From NCBI RefSeq assembly GCF_900112975.1, contig NZ_FONQ01000004.1, forward strand, positions 62,001 to 126,000: a DNA stretch of 64,000 bases. The letters are read 5' to 3'. The number at the start of each line of letters is the position of its first letter. Position 1 is the first letter of the stretch. A model generated the notes under the pieces. It saw only the letters and a list, made by a program, of their open reading frames with translations. It ran no database searches and had not been told where the DNA came from. Positions 56,158-64,000 of this stretch are shown piece by piece. The position numbers and the translations under genes were made by a program. The stretch is from Flavobacterium xueshanense (GTDB lineage: Bacteria; Bacteroidota; Bacteroidia; Flavobacteriales; Flavobacteriaceae).

Positions 56158-57309
56158 ATGAAAATACTTTTGATTGGCGAATACAGTCGATTGCATAATT
56201 CTTTAAAAGAAGGATTGGTAGTGTTGGGGCATGAAGTAATTTTATTGTCATCAGGAGACCATTTCAAGAAATTCGATTCTGATTATTCGTTTCATTCCTC
56301 CTTTTTAGCCAGTTATTGGCTGCCTCGAAAGTTGAAAAATCTCATTCATATACTCATTGGAATCGATTTAGAAAAATTCGAAAGAGGTCTGCGTTTTTAT
56401 CTTCTATTACCTCAATTAAACAACTTTGATCACGTACAGCTGATTAATTCTGATGCTATTGAAACATTCCCTTTTTTGTCTCGATTTCTTTATAAAAAAA
56501 TATTCAAAAAAATTAAAAATCGGAGCCTTTTAATTTGTGGTGATGAAACCCCGGTTATTGATTATTTGCTAAAAAAAGAATCCGATTATAGCATTTTGAC
56601 TCCTTATTTTAAAGATGATTCATTAAAAAAACATTTTGAATATCCATTAAAGTACACCACCAAAAATTATCGAAAAACCTTTGACTGGTTGGTCAAAAAC
56701 TGTCAAAACCTAATTGCTTCCGATTTAGATTATAAAATTCCGATGGAAAAAATGGGATATTCGGTTCATTTCATTCCAAATCCCGTGAACACAAGAAAGA
56801 TTGAATTTCAAGAACAAAAAATGAATGATAAAATCGTTATTTTTCTTGGTATAAATCGCTCCAGTTACATCAAAAAAGGAATTTCTTATTTTGAAAAAGC
56901 GTTGAAAATTATTCAGGAAAAATATGCTGAAAAATTAGCTGTAATTATCACCGAAAACCTCCCTTATACCGATTATATAAATTTATACAACTCTGCACAA
57001 ATCGTATTGGACCAAATTTATGCTGATGATCAGGGCTACAATGCGCTGGAAGCTATGGCAAAAGGAAAAGTAGTTTTTACAGGTGGTGGAAAAAAATTCA
57101 TGGATCATTATAATCTAAAGGAACAGATTAATATAAATGCGCTGCCAAATGTAGATTCTTTAGTAAACGAGCTTTCCTTTTTAATTGAAAATCCCGAATC
57201 CATTGTCGCAATTGGAAAACGTGCCAGAGCATTTATCGAGAAAGAGCATGAATATATTAGTATTGCAAGTCAGTATTTGGAAGCTTGGGATTTAAAAACA
57301 ATTTCCTAA
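56158..57309 (+). CDS. GT-B glycosyltransferase
   Basis: The 383-aa protein has a GT-B layout: MKILLIGEYSRLHNSLKEGLVVLGHEVILLSSG at the N-terminus, PNPVNTRKIEF at the domain link, IVIFLGINRSSYIKKGISYFEKAL and DQIYADDQGYNALEAMAKGKVVFTGG as the donor-binding half. The usual E-x7-E motif is reduced to YNALEAMA, so the donor or mechanism may differ from classic GT4. It runs opposite to the operons on both sides, and its 3' end overlaps wzx by 53 bases. Confidence 0.85.
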   Translation: MKILLIGEYSRLHNSLKEGLVVLGHEVILLSSGDHFKKFDSDYSFHSSFLASYWLPRKLKNLIHILIGIDLEKFERGLRFYLLLPQLNNFDHVQLINSDAIETFPFLSRFLYKKIFKKIKNRSLLICGDETPVIDYLLKKESDYSILTPYFKDDSLKKHFEYPLKYTTKNYRKTFDWLVKNCQNLIASDLDYKIPMEKMGYSVHFIPNPVNTRKIEFQEQKMNDKIVIFLGINRSSYIKKGISYFEKALKIIQEKYAEKLAVIITENLPYTDYINLYNSAQIVLDQIYADDQGYNALEAMAKGKVVFTGGGKKFMDHYNLKEQININALPNVDSLVNELSFLIENPESIVAIGKRARAFIEKEHEYISIASQYLEAWDLKTIS

Positions 57310-58558
57310 ACATCCATAAAATTAAAATAAACAGAATTAAATTTGCACAAAAATACGCCTGCAAAGCTCCTTCAATAGAAAAAAGTGGCACTAAATAAAA
57401 AGACAATAAAAGATACGATACATTAAAAACTATTTCAAGAATAAAATATTTTTTAACACTTGCTTTTACAACGATTTGATAGCCAAAAGCCAATGTCATT
57501 ATCCTTAAAAAATCGCCTAAAAGTTGCCAAATCAACACCTCATTTACTTTTGAAAATGCTACCGTAAAAGCGAGATCCAATATAATTCCTTTCAACAAAA
57601 AAACAGCTACTAATACCGTCAAAAACAGCGGAACAAAAACTTTAAAATAGGATTTCAATTCCATTTTAAAATCTTCATCTGTAGTCAAAGAAGCTAATTT
57701 AGGCATGTAATAGAGTGATAATCCAGAACTAAAAACCAACATATAAAAACTGGAAAATTTATTGGTTGCATCCCAAATTCCAGCATCTTGAATGGAATGC
57801 TTTTCAATAATGAAATTCCGGATAATCATTAATGTTGCAGGAGCAATTACAGCACTTAACAATGCCATCGAAGAAAATTTCTTGATGACATTTAAGTATT
57901 TCTTTTTTAAAAAATTTTGGAAACTGAATTTAAAATAATAGCTTTTGTCTTTTAAAACAAATACAAATGTCACTAATACCATAAGTAATTCGCCTAAAAC
58001 CACTGCCAGTAATCCTCCATTTATCGCTTTGTTCACTATTAAAAAAGTGGTAAAACCAAAAATCAGCACATTCGAAATAATCTGGAGAACAACAATTTTT
58101 TTATACTTTTCTAAAGCGTTATAAATTGCCATCCAAAATGTATTGATAACAATTAAAGGCAGCAGCAATCCAAAAAAACGAATGTGGTAAGCAAACGATT
58201 TTTTGAAGAATAAAAATTCGGAAATACTATTAGCAAATACTAAAATAAACAAAGCCAAAACTGCAGAAACGATGAGGAAAAACCAGAAAAAAGTAGCATA
58301 AATAACGCCTAATTCTTTCTTATCGTCTTTATTTTCAACGAATAATTTTACGAAGGAATTGTTGATGCCTAATGTAGCAACGGACTTCATCATCGCTGCG
58401 AAATTTCTGAAACTCCCTAACAATGCCATTCCGGAAGTTCCTAAATAAACGGACACGATCTTCGTGGATATAATTCCCAAAACAAAACTCACCGCTACCG
58501 AAACAGAATTAAAAGATACCACTTTTAATAGTGCGTTTTGTTTTATGGATTTCAACAT
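57257..58558 (-). CDS. wzx: Wzx-type polysaccharide flippase
   Basis: The 433-aa protein has about 12 membrane segments and the MATE-like fold of oligosaccharide flippases. SVSVAVSFVLGIISTKIVSVYLGTSGMALLG near 19-49 is the standard N-terminal motif. It would turn undecaprenyl-linked sugar repeats across the inner membrane for Wzy-type polymerisation. It is the last gene of the femAB-like/fdtB/acyltransferase operon, overlapping the acyltransferase stop by one base. Confidence 0.92.
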   Translation of the reverse strand: MLKSIKQNALLKVVSFNSVSVAVSFVLGIISTKIVSVYLGTSGMALLGSFRNFAAMMKSVATLGINNSFVKLFVENKDDKKELGVIYATFFWFFLIVSAVLALFILVFANSISEFLFFKKSFAYHIRFFGLLLPLIVINTFWMAIYNALEKYKKIVVLQIISNVLIFGFTTFLIVNKAINGGLLAVVLGELLMVLVTFVFVLKDKSYYFKFSFQNFLKKKYLNVIKKFSSMALLSAVIAPATLMIIRNFIIEKHSIQDAGIWDATNKFSSFYMLVFSSGLSLYYMPKLASLTTDEDFKMELKSYFKVFVPLFLTVLVAVFLLKGIILDLAFTVAFSKVNEVLIWQLLGDFLRIMTLAFGYQIVVKASVKKYFILEIVFNVSYLLLSFYLVPLFSIEGALQAYFCANLILFILILWMFRKLFLNPKLPNTDLQY

Positions 58559-59127
58559 TATAAATTTCTTATGACTTTAGCGGGATTTCCTGCAGCGACA
58601 ACATTCTTAGGAATATCTTTAGTTACTACAGATCCATTTCCAATAATAGAATTATCCCCGATTTCGACTCCTTTTAAAATAGAAACATTTGATCCAATGA
58701 ACACATTTTCACCAATACACACCGGAAATGAATTTGGATTTTCTTGGTTTCTTTTATTAGTATTCAAATCATGACCATCATTATCTATTATAGAACAGTT
58801 TCCTCCTATTAAAACATTGTCTTTAATTGTAACTTTCGAAAAACAAACAATAGAAAAAGCATTATTGATAGCAACGTTGTTTCCAATATTGATCTCGCTA
58901 CATACATTTCTGGCTTCAATATAGGTGTAGCCAGAAAAAAAGTAAGGGGAAGAAACTACTCCAATTTGCACATTGTTCCCGAAACGAATTTTCCCATTTC
59001 CTTTCAAAAGCAATGGATGGAAAAGCTTTGGTTTTCCCGAAACTCTTTTGCAATCGGAAAGGAATTCATACTTTTTGATTCGCAAAGTAACAAAGCAAAA
59101 TTGTTTTATTCTACTGATTATTCCCAT
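58558..59127 (-). CDS. Hexapeptide-repeat acyltransferase
   Basis: The 189-aa protein has a left-handed beta-helix with hexad repeats (IGNNVAINNAF, VTIKDNVLIGGNCSI, VCIGENVFIGSNVSILKGVEIGDNSIIGNGSVVTKDIP) and ends VVAAGNPAKVIRNL. Catalytic His is in IDNDGHDLNT. It belongs to the maltose/NodL/serine acetyltransferase group. Its place directly after fdtB suggests it may N-acetylate the 3-amino sugar (FdtC-like role), but O-acetylation of the glycan is equally possible. Confidence 0.88.
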   Translation of the reverse strand: MGIISRIKQFCFVTLRIKKYEFLSDCKRVSGKPKLFHPLLLKGNGKIRFGNNVQIGVVSSPYFFSGYTYIEARNVCSEINIGNNVAINNAFSIVCFSKVTIKDNVLIGGNCSIIDNDGHDLNTNKRNQENPNSFPVCIGENVFIGSNVSILKGVEIGDNSIIGNGSVVTKDIPKNVVAAGNPAKVIRNL

Positions 59128-60258
59128 CTAATATTGATTTAAAATTGCAATAATATGACTCACTTCATCCATTGTCAAAACTGGACTTATGGGCAAACTC
59201 AATACTTCATCATGGATTTTTTGGGAAATAGGAAAAGACAAATGATTCCACGCTGATAACGCTTTTTGATTGTGCGGCGGAATGGGATAATGTATGACAG
59301 TTTGAATACTATTCTGATGTAAATATTCTTGTAAATTTAGTCTGTTTTGTGTTCGAATGACAAACAAATGAAAGACATGGTTTTTAGATAAATTCCAAAA
59401 AGGCAAAATTATTTTATCATTCTTAATTTCCGATAAATACCGTTTAGCAATTATTCTCCGCTTTTCATTTTCAGCATCTAATTTGGGTAATTTAACATTA
59501 AGGAAACCGGCTTGTAATTCGTCTAACCTTGAATTTACACCCATATTATCATTATAATACTTCGTTTCCGAACCATAATTCCTGAGCGACTGAATGACTT
59601 TAGCCAATTCCAAATCATTTGTAGTTACTGCGCCACCATCGCCTAACGCTCCCAAATTTTTCCCCGGATAAAAACTATACGCTACACTTGATTTTTGATT
59701 TTTGATTACTTCGTCAGTTCGACCTGCGGTCTCGGGTGCTGATTCTTGATTTCTGATTGCGCCGTGGGCCTGAGCGGCATCTTCAACAACCAGCAAATCA
59801 TTTGCAAAAGCAATTTCATGTATTGCATCCATTTCTGCCAATTGTCCATACAGATGAACGACAAGAATCACTTTGGTTTTTGAGGTAATCTTATCAGCAA
59901 TTAAATTGGGATTGATGTTGTAGGTTTCCAACTTTGGCTCGACCAAAACAGGAATTAAATCAGCTTGTATAATAGCTAAAATACTCGCAATGTAAGTGTT
60001 GGCAGGAACTATGACTTCATCGCCTTTTTGTAATTTTCCCAATTGAATATAACCTTTGAAAATCAAAACTAAAGCATCAAAACCATTTCCCACACCTACA
60101 CAGTACTTTGTGCCGCAATACTTAGCAAAATTGGTTTCGAATTCCTTGACTTCATTTCCTAAAATATACCAACCATTACTTAAAACTGCTTTCAATTTTT
60201 CCTGAAAAGCTGTTACATACGGTTCATTTATCTTTTTTAAATCAAGAAATGGTATCAT
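59128..60258 (-). CDS. fdtB: DegT-family sugar aminotransferase (FdtB-like), with an unusual insertion
   Basis: A PLP enzyme of the DegT/DnrJ/EryC1 family that would aminate C3 of dTDP-3-keto-6-deoxyhexose using glutamate. Landmarks in the 376-aa protein: VGVGNGFDALVLIFKGY, VVEDAAQAHGA, the PLP lysine in FYPGKNLGALGDGGAVTT and NSRLDELQAGFLNVKLP. Between HGA and YSFYPGKN are ~27 residues where the family usually has ~15. They are encoded by 59688-59759, DNA made of GATTTTTGATT and CGAACTGACGAA-type repeat pieces, in frame. The gene overlaps the GNAT-like gene by four bases. Confidence 0.92.
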   Translation of the reverse strand: MIPFLDLKKINEPYVTAFQEKLKAVLSNGWYILGNEVKEFETNFAKYCGTKYCVGVGNGFDALVLIFKGYIQLGKLQKGDEVIVPANTYIASILAIIQADLIPVLVEPKLETYNINPNLIADKITSKTKVILVVHLYGQLAEMDAIHEIAFANDLLVVEDAAQAHGAIRNQESAPETAGRTDEVIKNQKSSVAYSFYPGKNLGALGDGGAVTTNDLELAKVIQSLRNYGSETKYYNDNMGVNSRLDELQAGFLNVKLPKLDAENEKRRIIAKRYLSEIKNDKIILPFWNLSKNHVFHLFVIRTQNRLNLQEYLHQNSIQTVIHYPIPPHNQKALSAWNHLSFPISQKIHDEVLSLPISPVLTMDEVSHIIAILNQY

Positions 60259-61205
60259 ATTAAATTTATTTTATAAAAATCCTGACTATAAACCGAACAA
60301 CCTAATTCTTCTTTTTGTTTTAAAAGTCCGGCATGATACCCTTTTTCATTGTCTTCATTTACGATCCCCATATCAAAAAAAAGTTTGCCTTCGCTCTTGT
60401 ATTTTCGTATCAAATTAATGAATAAAAAATCCAATGCGCGCAATTCTTCCCCTTTTTTAGTGGTAGCTCCATATTGCGATTTCACAACGGTTTCCGTCTC
60501 AAAAAGTGTAATACCTGCAATAATAACGTCCTCAAAATACACTGAAAACTGTTTGATATTATTCGGAAATTTTTCTTTTAATGCTGCTATTTCTTGTAGT
60601 GTATGTACCGGTTTTGCGTCATACTTTTCCAATAATCTTGGCTCTAAAACCAATTTCCAAAATAATTCTAATTGTTTTTCTTCCACCAGTTCTAAATCGA
60701 GTTCTTCAATTTTTCTGAAATGCTTTAATTTACTTTTTGAAATTGTCAAAGGCATGGACAAATTGATGCCCAAATTCATTTCTTTTTTATCCAAAAAAGC
60801 TCCTTTTTTTAGCATAAAAAAATCCATTTCAGCATTGCCTTTTAATGTATAAAATAAAGGAATTGGTTTAAAATAGAACGATTGCACCTCATTTTCTTTA
60901 AAAAAAGACATAAGAGAATCCAAAATATTTTCTACTTTTTCTCCGTTTAATTTCGTGGAATAAACCAGTCCGCCATACGTCAAGCCTTGATGGGAATAAA
61001 CGATGTCTTCAACTCTATTTGCAGGCAAAACAGCAACCAGTTTTTTATTTTCAAAAACCAGTAACGAAAAATCCTTGAATCGATCTTTGTGGTATTCCAT
61101 AAAATCTCGGTGAAATAAAAAAGTAGCATTTTTGGCCTGACCAATAAAGGCATTCCAGTTTGCATAATCACTTTCCCGATATGGTTTGACAGAATAATTT
61201 TTCAC
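60255..61205 (-). CDS. GNAT/FemAB-like acyltransferase
   Basis: The 316-aa protein has two GNAT-like halves as in FemAB-type enzymes: VKPYRESDYANWNAFIGQAKNATFLFHRDFMEYH at the N-terminus, LVFENKKLVAVLPANRVED, and later FEDVIIAGITLFETETVVKSQYGATT with LRALDFLFINLIRKY. It would transfer an acyl or aminoacyl group. It is the first gene of the fdtB operon, so the acceptor may be the amino sugar or the finished glycan. Function not determined from sequence. Confidence 0.82.
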   Translation of the reverse strand: MKNYSVKPYRESDYANWNAFIGQAKNATFLFHRDFMEYHKDRFKDFSLLVFENKKLVAVLPANRVEDIVYSHQGLTYGGLVYSTKLNGEKVENILDSLMSFFKENEVQSFYFKPIPLFYTLKGNAEMDFFMLKKGAFLDKKEMNLGINLSMPLTISKSKLKHFRKIEELDLELVEEKQLELFWKLVLEPRLLEKYDAKPVHTLQEIAALKEKFPNNIKQFSVYFEDVIIAGITLFETETVVKSQYGATTKKGEELRALDFLFINLIRKYKSEGKLFFDMGIVNEDNEKGYHAGLLKQKEELGCSVYSQDFYKINLI

Positions 61206-61240
61206 TGTTAAATTTTAGACTCCGTGAAAGTAATCAATTT

Positions 61241-61843
61241 TTATTTATGTTCTAAAGTGGGCAAATACCATTTGAATTTTACGGCCATAAAACGAACCGA
61301 AATAATAACAATTGAAGTGGTCAAGTATAAAATATCATTATCTAAATTCAATTTTCGAAGCAGGAAAAAAACAATCCCGCCCAAAATACAAATCGTGGCA
61401 TAAATTTCTCTTCTAAAAATAACCGGGATTTCGGTGCACAAAATATCACGAATCACGCCTCCAAAACAGGCCGTCATGGTTCCTAAAGCAATACAAACAA
61501 CTGGATGAAGCCCAATATTAATTCCTTTTTCAAGACCAATTAGAGTAAAAACACCTAATCCAATCGTGTCAAATAAAAATAAGGAAGTTCGTAATCTGTC
61601 GAATTTTTTTCTGAAAAGGATTGCCAAAACAAACCCAATAATGATTACATAAACATATTTCAAATCAAGCATCCATCCTACTGGCGTTCTGCCAATCATG
61701 ATGTCTCGCAGGGTTCCGCCACCAACCGCAGTTACAAATGCAATAATAAAAACCCCAAAAGGATCCAGTTTTTTACTCATGGCGGTCAATGCGCCTGACA
61801 TGGCAAAAGCCATTGTACCGATGATGTCAAGTAAGTGAAACAT
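61241..61843 (-). CDS. TRIC-type (YadS/UPF0126) membrane protein
   Basis: The 200-aa protein has about seven membrane helices in two matching halves. GTMAFAMSGALTA, TAVGGGTLRDIMIG and FGGVIRDILCTEIP are the glycine-rich kinks of the prokaryotic trimeric intracellular cation channel family. It may pass monovalent cations; some relatives are proposed to move glycine. It is placed just before the polysaccharide operon and could share its transcript. Confidence 0.92.
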   Translation of the reverse strand: MFHLLDIIGTMAFAMSGALTAMSKKLDPFGVFIIAFVTAVGGGTLRDIMIGRTPVGWMLDLKYVYVIIIGFVLAILFRKKFDRLRTSLFLFDTIGLGVFTLIGLEKGINIGLHPVVCIALGTMTACFGGVIRDILCTEIPVIFRREIYATICILGGIVFFLLRKLNLDNDILYLTTSIVIISVRFMAVKFKWYLPTLEHK

Positions 61844-61970
61844 TAGAATTGCAATTTTGACAAAAATAAAGAAAATACTCGTGAAAACAGCTCGAAATAC
61901 CTACTATTAATCAATATGTTGCTTCCAAATAAATATTCGGATCGGATTAGAAAACTGAATTTTCTCTATG

Positions 61971-61978
61971 TATCTTTG
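61971..61978 (+). promoter_or_regulatory. Candidate promoter -7 box for RNA methyltransferase
   Basis: TATCTTTG matches TAnnTTTG 18 bases before the TTG start. This spacing supports starting the methyltransferase there. Confidence 0.5.
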
Positions 61979-61996
61979 TAGCTTTTAATTAAATAG

Positions 61997-62791
61997 TTGA
62001 AAATCTTGAAACAAATTACTTCAATACAAAATCCGTACATAAAATCTTTAGTGCAATTGCAGGAAAAATCGAAAGCACGCAAACAATCCGGCACTTTTTT
62101 AATGGAAGGAAAACGCGAAATTTCGATTGCGGTCAAAGGTGGCTACGAAATGGAGACGCTATTGTTTCTACCTGAAATTTGTTCGGAAACTGACGCTAGA
62201 GAATTATCAAAAAATGCGGAACTGATTGAAATCAACAAAGAAGTCTATCAAAAACTGGCTTACAGAGATACTACTGAAGGAATTTTGGCAGTAGCCAAAA
62301 CCAAATCGATGAAATTATCCGATTTGAAATTATCCGAAAACCCTCTAATTCTTGTTGCCGAAGCACCCGAAAAACCGGGAAATATTGGCGCTTTATTGCG
62401 TACTGCCGATGCTGCTAATCTTGATGCGGTGATTATTGCTAATCCAAAAAGCGATTTATACAATCCAAATATTGTGCGTTCCAGCGTGGGCTGTTTGTTC
62501 ACCAACCAAATCGCAACCGGAAATACATCTGAAATTATTGCTTTTTTGAAAGAACGAAATATTAATTTTTATTGTGCAACTTTACAAAACTCAACTTCGT
62601 ATCATACCCAAGATTATACTAAGCCAACAGCGCTGGTAGTGGGTACTGAAGCAACTGGATTGACGGAAGAATGGCGAAAAGAAGCGACCCAAAATATTAT
62701 TATTCCAATGCAGGGCGAAATTGATTCTATGAATGTTTCCGTTGCAGCAGCCATCTTAATTTTTGAAGCCAAAAGACAAAGAGGATTCTAG
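61997..62791 (+). CDS. SpoU/TrmH-family RNA 2'-O-methyltransferase
   Basis: The 264-aa protein has an N-terminal substrate-binding domain (ITSIQNPYIKSLVQLQEKSKAR) and a SPOUT knot domain. Motif 1 is EAPEKPGNIGALLRTADAA near 119-137, motif 2 is LVVGTEATGLTEEW, and motif 3 is IPMQGEIDSMNVSVAAAI near 240-257. It would methylate a 2'-OH in rRNA or tRNA using SAM. The start is TTG at 61997, as no ATG precedes the conserved N-terminus. Confidence 0.92.
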   Translation: MKILKQITSIQNPYIKSLVQLQEKSKARKQSGTFLMEGKREISIAVKGGYEMETLLFLPEICSETDARELSKNAELIEINKEVYQKLAYRDTTEGILAVAKTKSMKLSDLKLSENPLILVAEAPEKPGNIGALLRTADAANLDAVIIANPKSDLYNPNIVRSSVGCLFTNQIATGNTSEIIAFLKERNINFYCATLQNSTSYHTQDYTKPTALVVGTEATGLTEEWRKEATQNIIIPMQGEIDSMNVSVAAAILIFEAKRQRGF

Positions 62792-62882
62792 TTTTTTGAT
62801 TATAGATTAACGATTTTAGATTGCAGATTTAAAAGTAAATACTAATAAAGACATACCCATTTTATAAAATACTATAGATACT
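62792..62882. repeat. GATTTTTGATT-type linker tract
   Basis: TTTTTTGATTATAGATTAACG and ATTTTAGATTGCAGATTT resemble the tract before 20906 (in reverse) and the piece inside fdtB. Confidence 0.45.
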
Positions 62883-64000
62883 ATGAAAAATAAATTATTC
62901 GTTGCAATAGCATTAATTTCAACCACTTTTTCATTCGCACAAATTAGTTCGACTCAAGTGGATGAACTAGTCAACCGTACTTTAAAAACATTTAATGTTC
63001 CTGGAATTGCAGTGGCAATAGTCAAAGACGGAAAGATTATTCACGCCAAAGGATACGGTGTAAAATCAATTTTAACGAATGAAAAAGTGGATGCAAATAC
63101 GCTTTTTGGAATTGCATCCAACAGTAAAGCCTTTACAAGTGCCGCTTTAGCAATGTTAGTAGATGAAGGAAAAGTAAAATGGGACGACAAAGTCATCAAA
63201 TACCTTCCTAATTTCAAGATGTATAATGAGTATGTAACTAATGAGTTTACGATTCGGGATTTATTGACACATCGCAGTGGACTCGGACTTGGCGCGGGTG
63301 ATTTGATGATTTGGCCTGACGGAAGTAACTTTACGGCACTAGATATCATCCAGAATTTACAATATTTAAAACCGGTTTCGGCATTTAGAACACAATACGA
63401 TTATGACAATTTACTGTATATAGTTGCCGGAGAAGTCATTCGCGTAGCGAGCGGTTTGAGCTGGTGTGATTTTGTGGAAGAGCGCATGATGAAACCCTTA
63501 AAAATGGAGCAGAGCGCCGCTTCTTTTTTACGTTTAAAAGACACAACAAACATCATTGCACCTCACGTTCCTATTGATGGTAAACTAAAAGTGATCAAAC
63601 GCTACCAAAACCAACTTTTTGATGCGGCTGCGGGCATTTACTCCAGTGTAAATGATTTAAGTAAATGGACGATTATGCAAATGAACAACGGGAAATATGG
63701 TGCAGATGATAAGCAATTATTTTCTAAAAAAGAACATGCCGAAATGTGGCAATTACAAACCATAATTCCTGCAACCACAAGACCTCCTTACAACACTCAT
63801 TTCAGTGGGTATGGACTGGGCTGGTTCCTGAGTGATGTAAAAGGATACAAACAAGTAACGCACACTGGCGGTTTAGAGGGAATTGTTACGCAAGTCACCC
63901 TTATACCAGAATTAAATCTGGGGATTATTGTATTGACCAATCAGCAATCAGGTGCTGCATTCAGAGCAATTACCAATACTATAAAAGACAGTTATTTAGG
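62883..64000 (+). CDS. Serine hydrolase of beta-lactamase fold, cut by window edge
   Basis: The first 372 residues of a secreted serine hydrolase (signal peptide ends FSFAQ). The class C beta-lactamase/penicillin-binding fold shows the S-x-x-K motif in GIASNSKAFTSAAL, the Y-x-N motif in YDYDNLLYIVAGEVI, and HTGGLEG in place of K-T-G. The spacing is that of an esterase or D-Ala-D-Ala peptidase-type member. The substrate is unknown; His in the third motif argues against a true beta-lactamase. The C-terminal part lies outside the window. Confidence 0.92.
   Translation, partial: MKNKLFVAIALISTTFSFAQISSTQVDELVNRTLKTFNVPGIAVAIVKDGKIIHAKGYGVKSILTNEKVDANTLFGIASNSKAFTSAALAMLVDEGKVKWDDKVIKYLPNFKMYNEYVTNEFTIRDLLTHRSGLGLGAGDLMIWPDGSNFTALDIIQNLQYLKPVSAFRTQYDYDNLLYIVAGEVIRVASGLSWCDFVEERMMKPLKMEQSAASFLRLKDTTNIIAPHVPIDGKLKVIKRYQNQLFDAAAGIYSSVNDLSKWTIMQMNNGKYGADDKQLFSKKEHAEMWQLQTIIPATTRPPYNTHFSGYGLGWFLSDVKGYKQVTHTGGLEGIVTQVTLIPELNLGIIVLTNQQSGAAFRAITNTIKDSYL

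Overview
The window looks like a chromosomal piece of a Flavobacterium-type member of the Bacteroidota. The DNA is AT-rich. Start codons have A-rich leaders and no Shine-Dalgarno sequence. Several starts sit behind TAnnTTTG -7 boxes. The protein families are typical of the group: fused SecDF, long-form PyrF, plug-less beta-barrel receptors, PorT-like barrels and many small lipoproteins. A DUF3494 ice-binding lipoprotein points to a cold-living strain. No tRNA, rRNA or CRISPR array was seen.

Layout. 1-2.7 kb: the end of an alpha/beta hydrolase, a 49-aa protein, a BtuF-like metal-receptor protein and pyrF. 3.2-8.7 kb: an AraC-type regulator, a response regulator and a CHASE3/PAS histidine kinase, followed by small envelope genes (two barrels, a YtxH protein, a lipoprotein). 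8.8-9.8 kb: prfA. 9.8-18.4 kb is an accessory, repeat-rich stretch. It holds an Abi-C/HEPN defence gene inside a structure resembling an integron gene cassette, lipoproteins, an NmrA-type reductase, a decayed receiver-domain gene and the ice-binding protein. Between these genes lie seven copies of one ~130-bp repeat with two hairpins (R1), copies of a second repeat (R3) and two copies of a third (R2). 18.4-31.3 kb: housekeeping genes topB, valS, an aminotransferase, folE, cysS, yidD and lgt, with an R2 copy touching the cysS start. 31.3-31.9 kb: a broken PagL-like deacylase. 32-45.4 kb: secDF, mdh, gyrB and two asnB paralogues flanking an amidohydrolase, plus a ~1.7-kb apparent insertion containing a dead REP-associated transposase. 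45.6-52 kb: a GreA-like factor, a plug-less receptor, a PhzF enzyme and a 1004-aa TPR protein. 52.2-61.2 kb: an FtsE-like ATPase, then a surface-polysaccharide locus (glycosyltransferases, fdtA, fdtB, hexapeptide acyltransferase, Wzx flippase, GNAT/FemAB-like enzyme). 61.2-64 kb: a TRIC-type membrane protein, a SpoU RNA methyltransferase and a truncated serine hydrolase.

How genes work together. FdtA, FdtB and the adjacent acyltransferase fit synthesis of a dTDP-3-acetamido-3,6-dideoxyhexose. The glycosyltransferases would use it and Wzx would export the lipid-linked product; rmlA and rmlB are not in the window. SecDF and Lgt serve the many lipoproteins. The most unusual content is the set of repeat families: R1 shows compensatory stem changes, R2 carries variable hairpins, the DNA around the abi gene resembles attC, and repeat-like DNA appears to have entered the fdtB reading frame.
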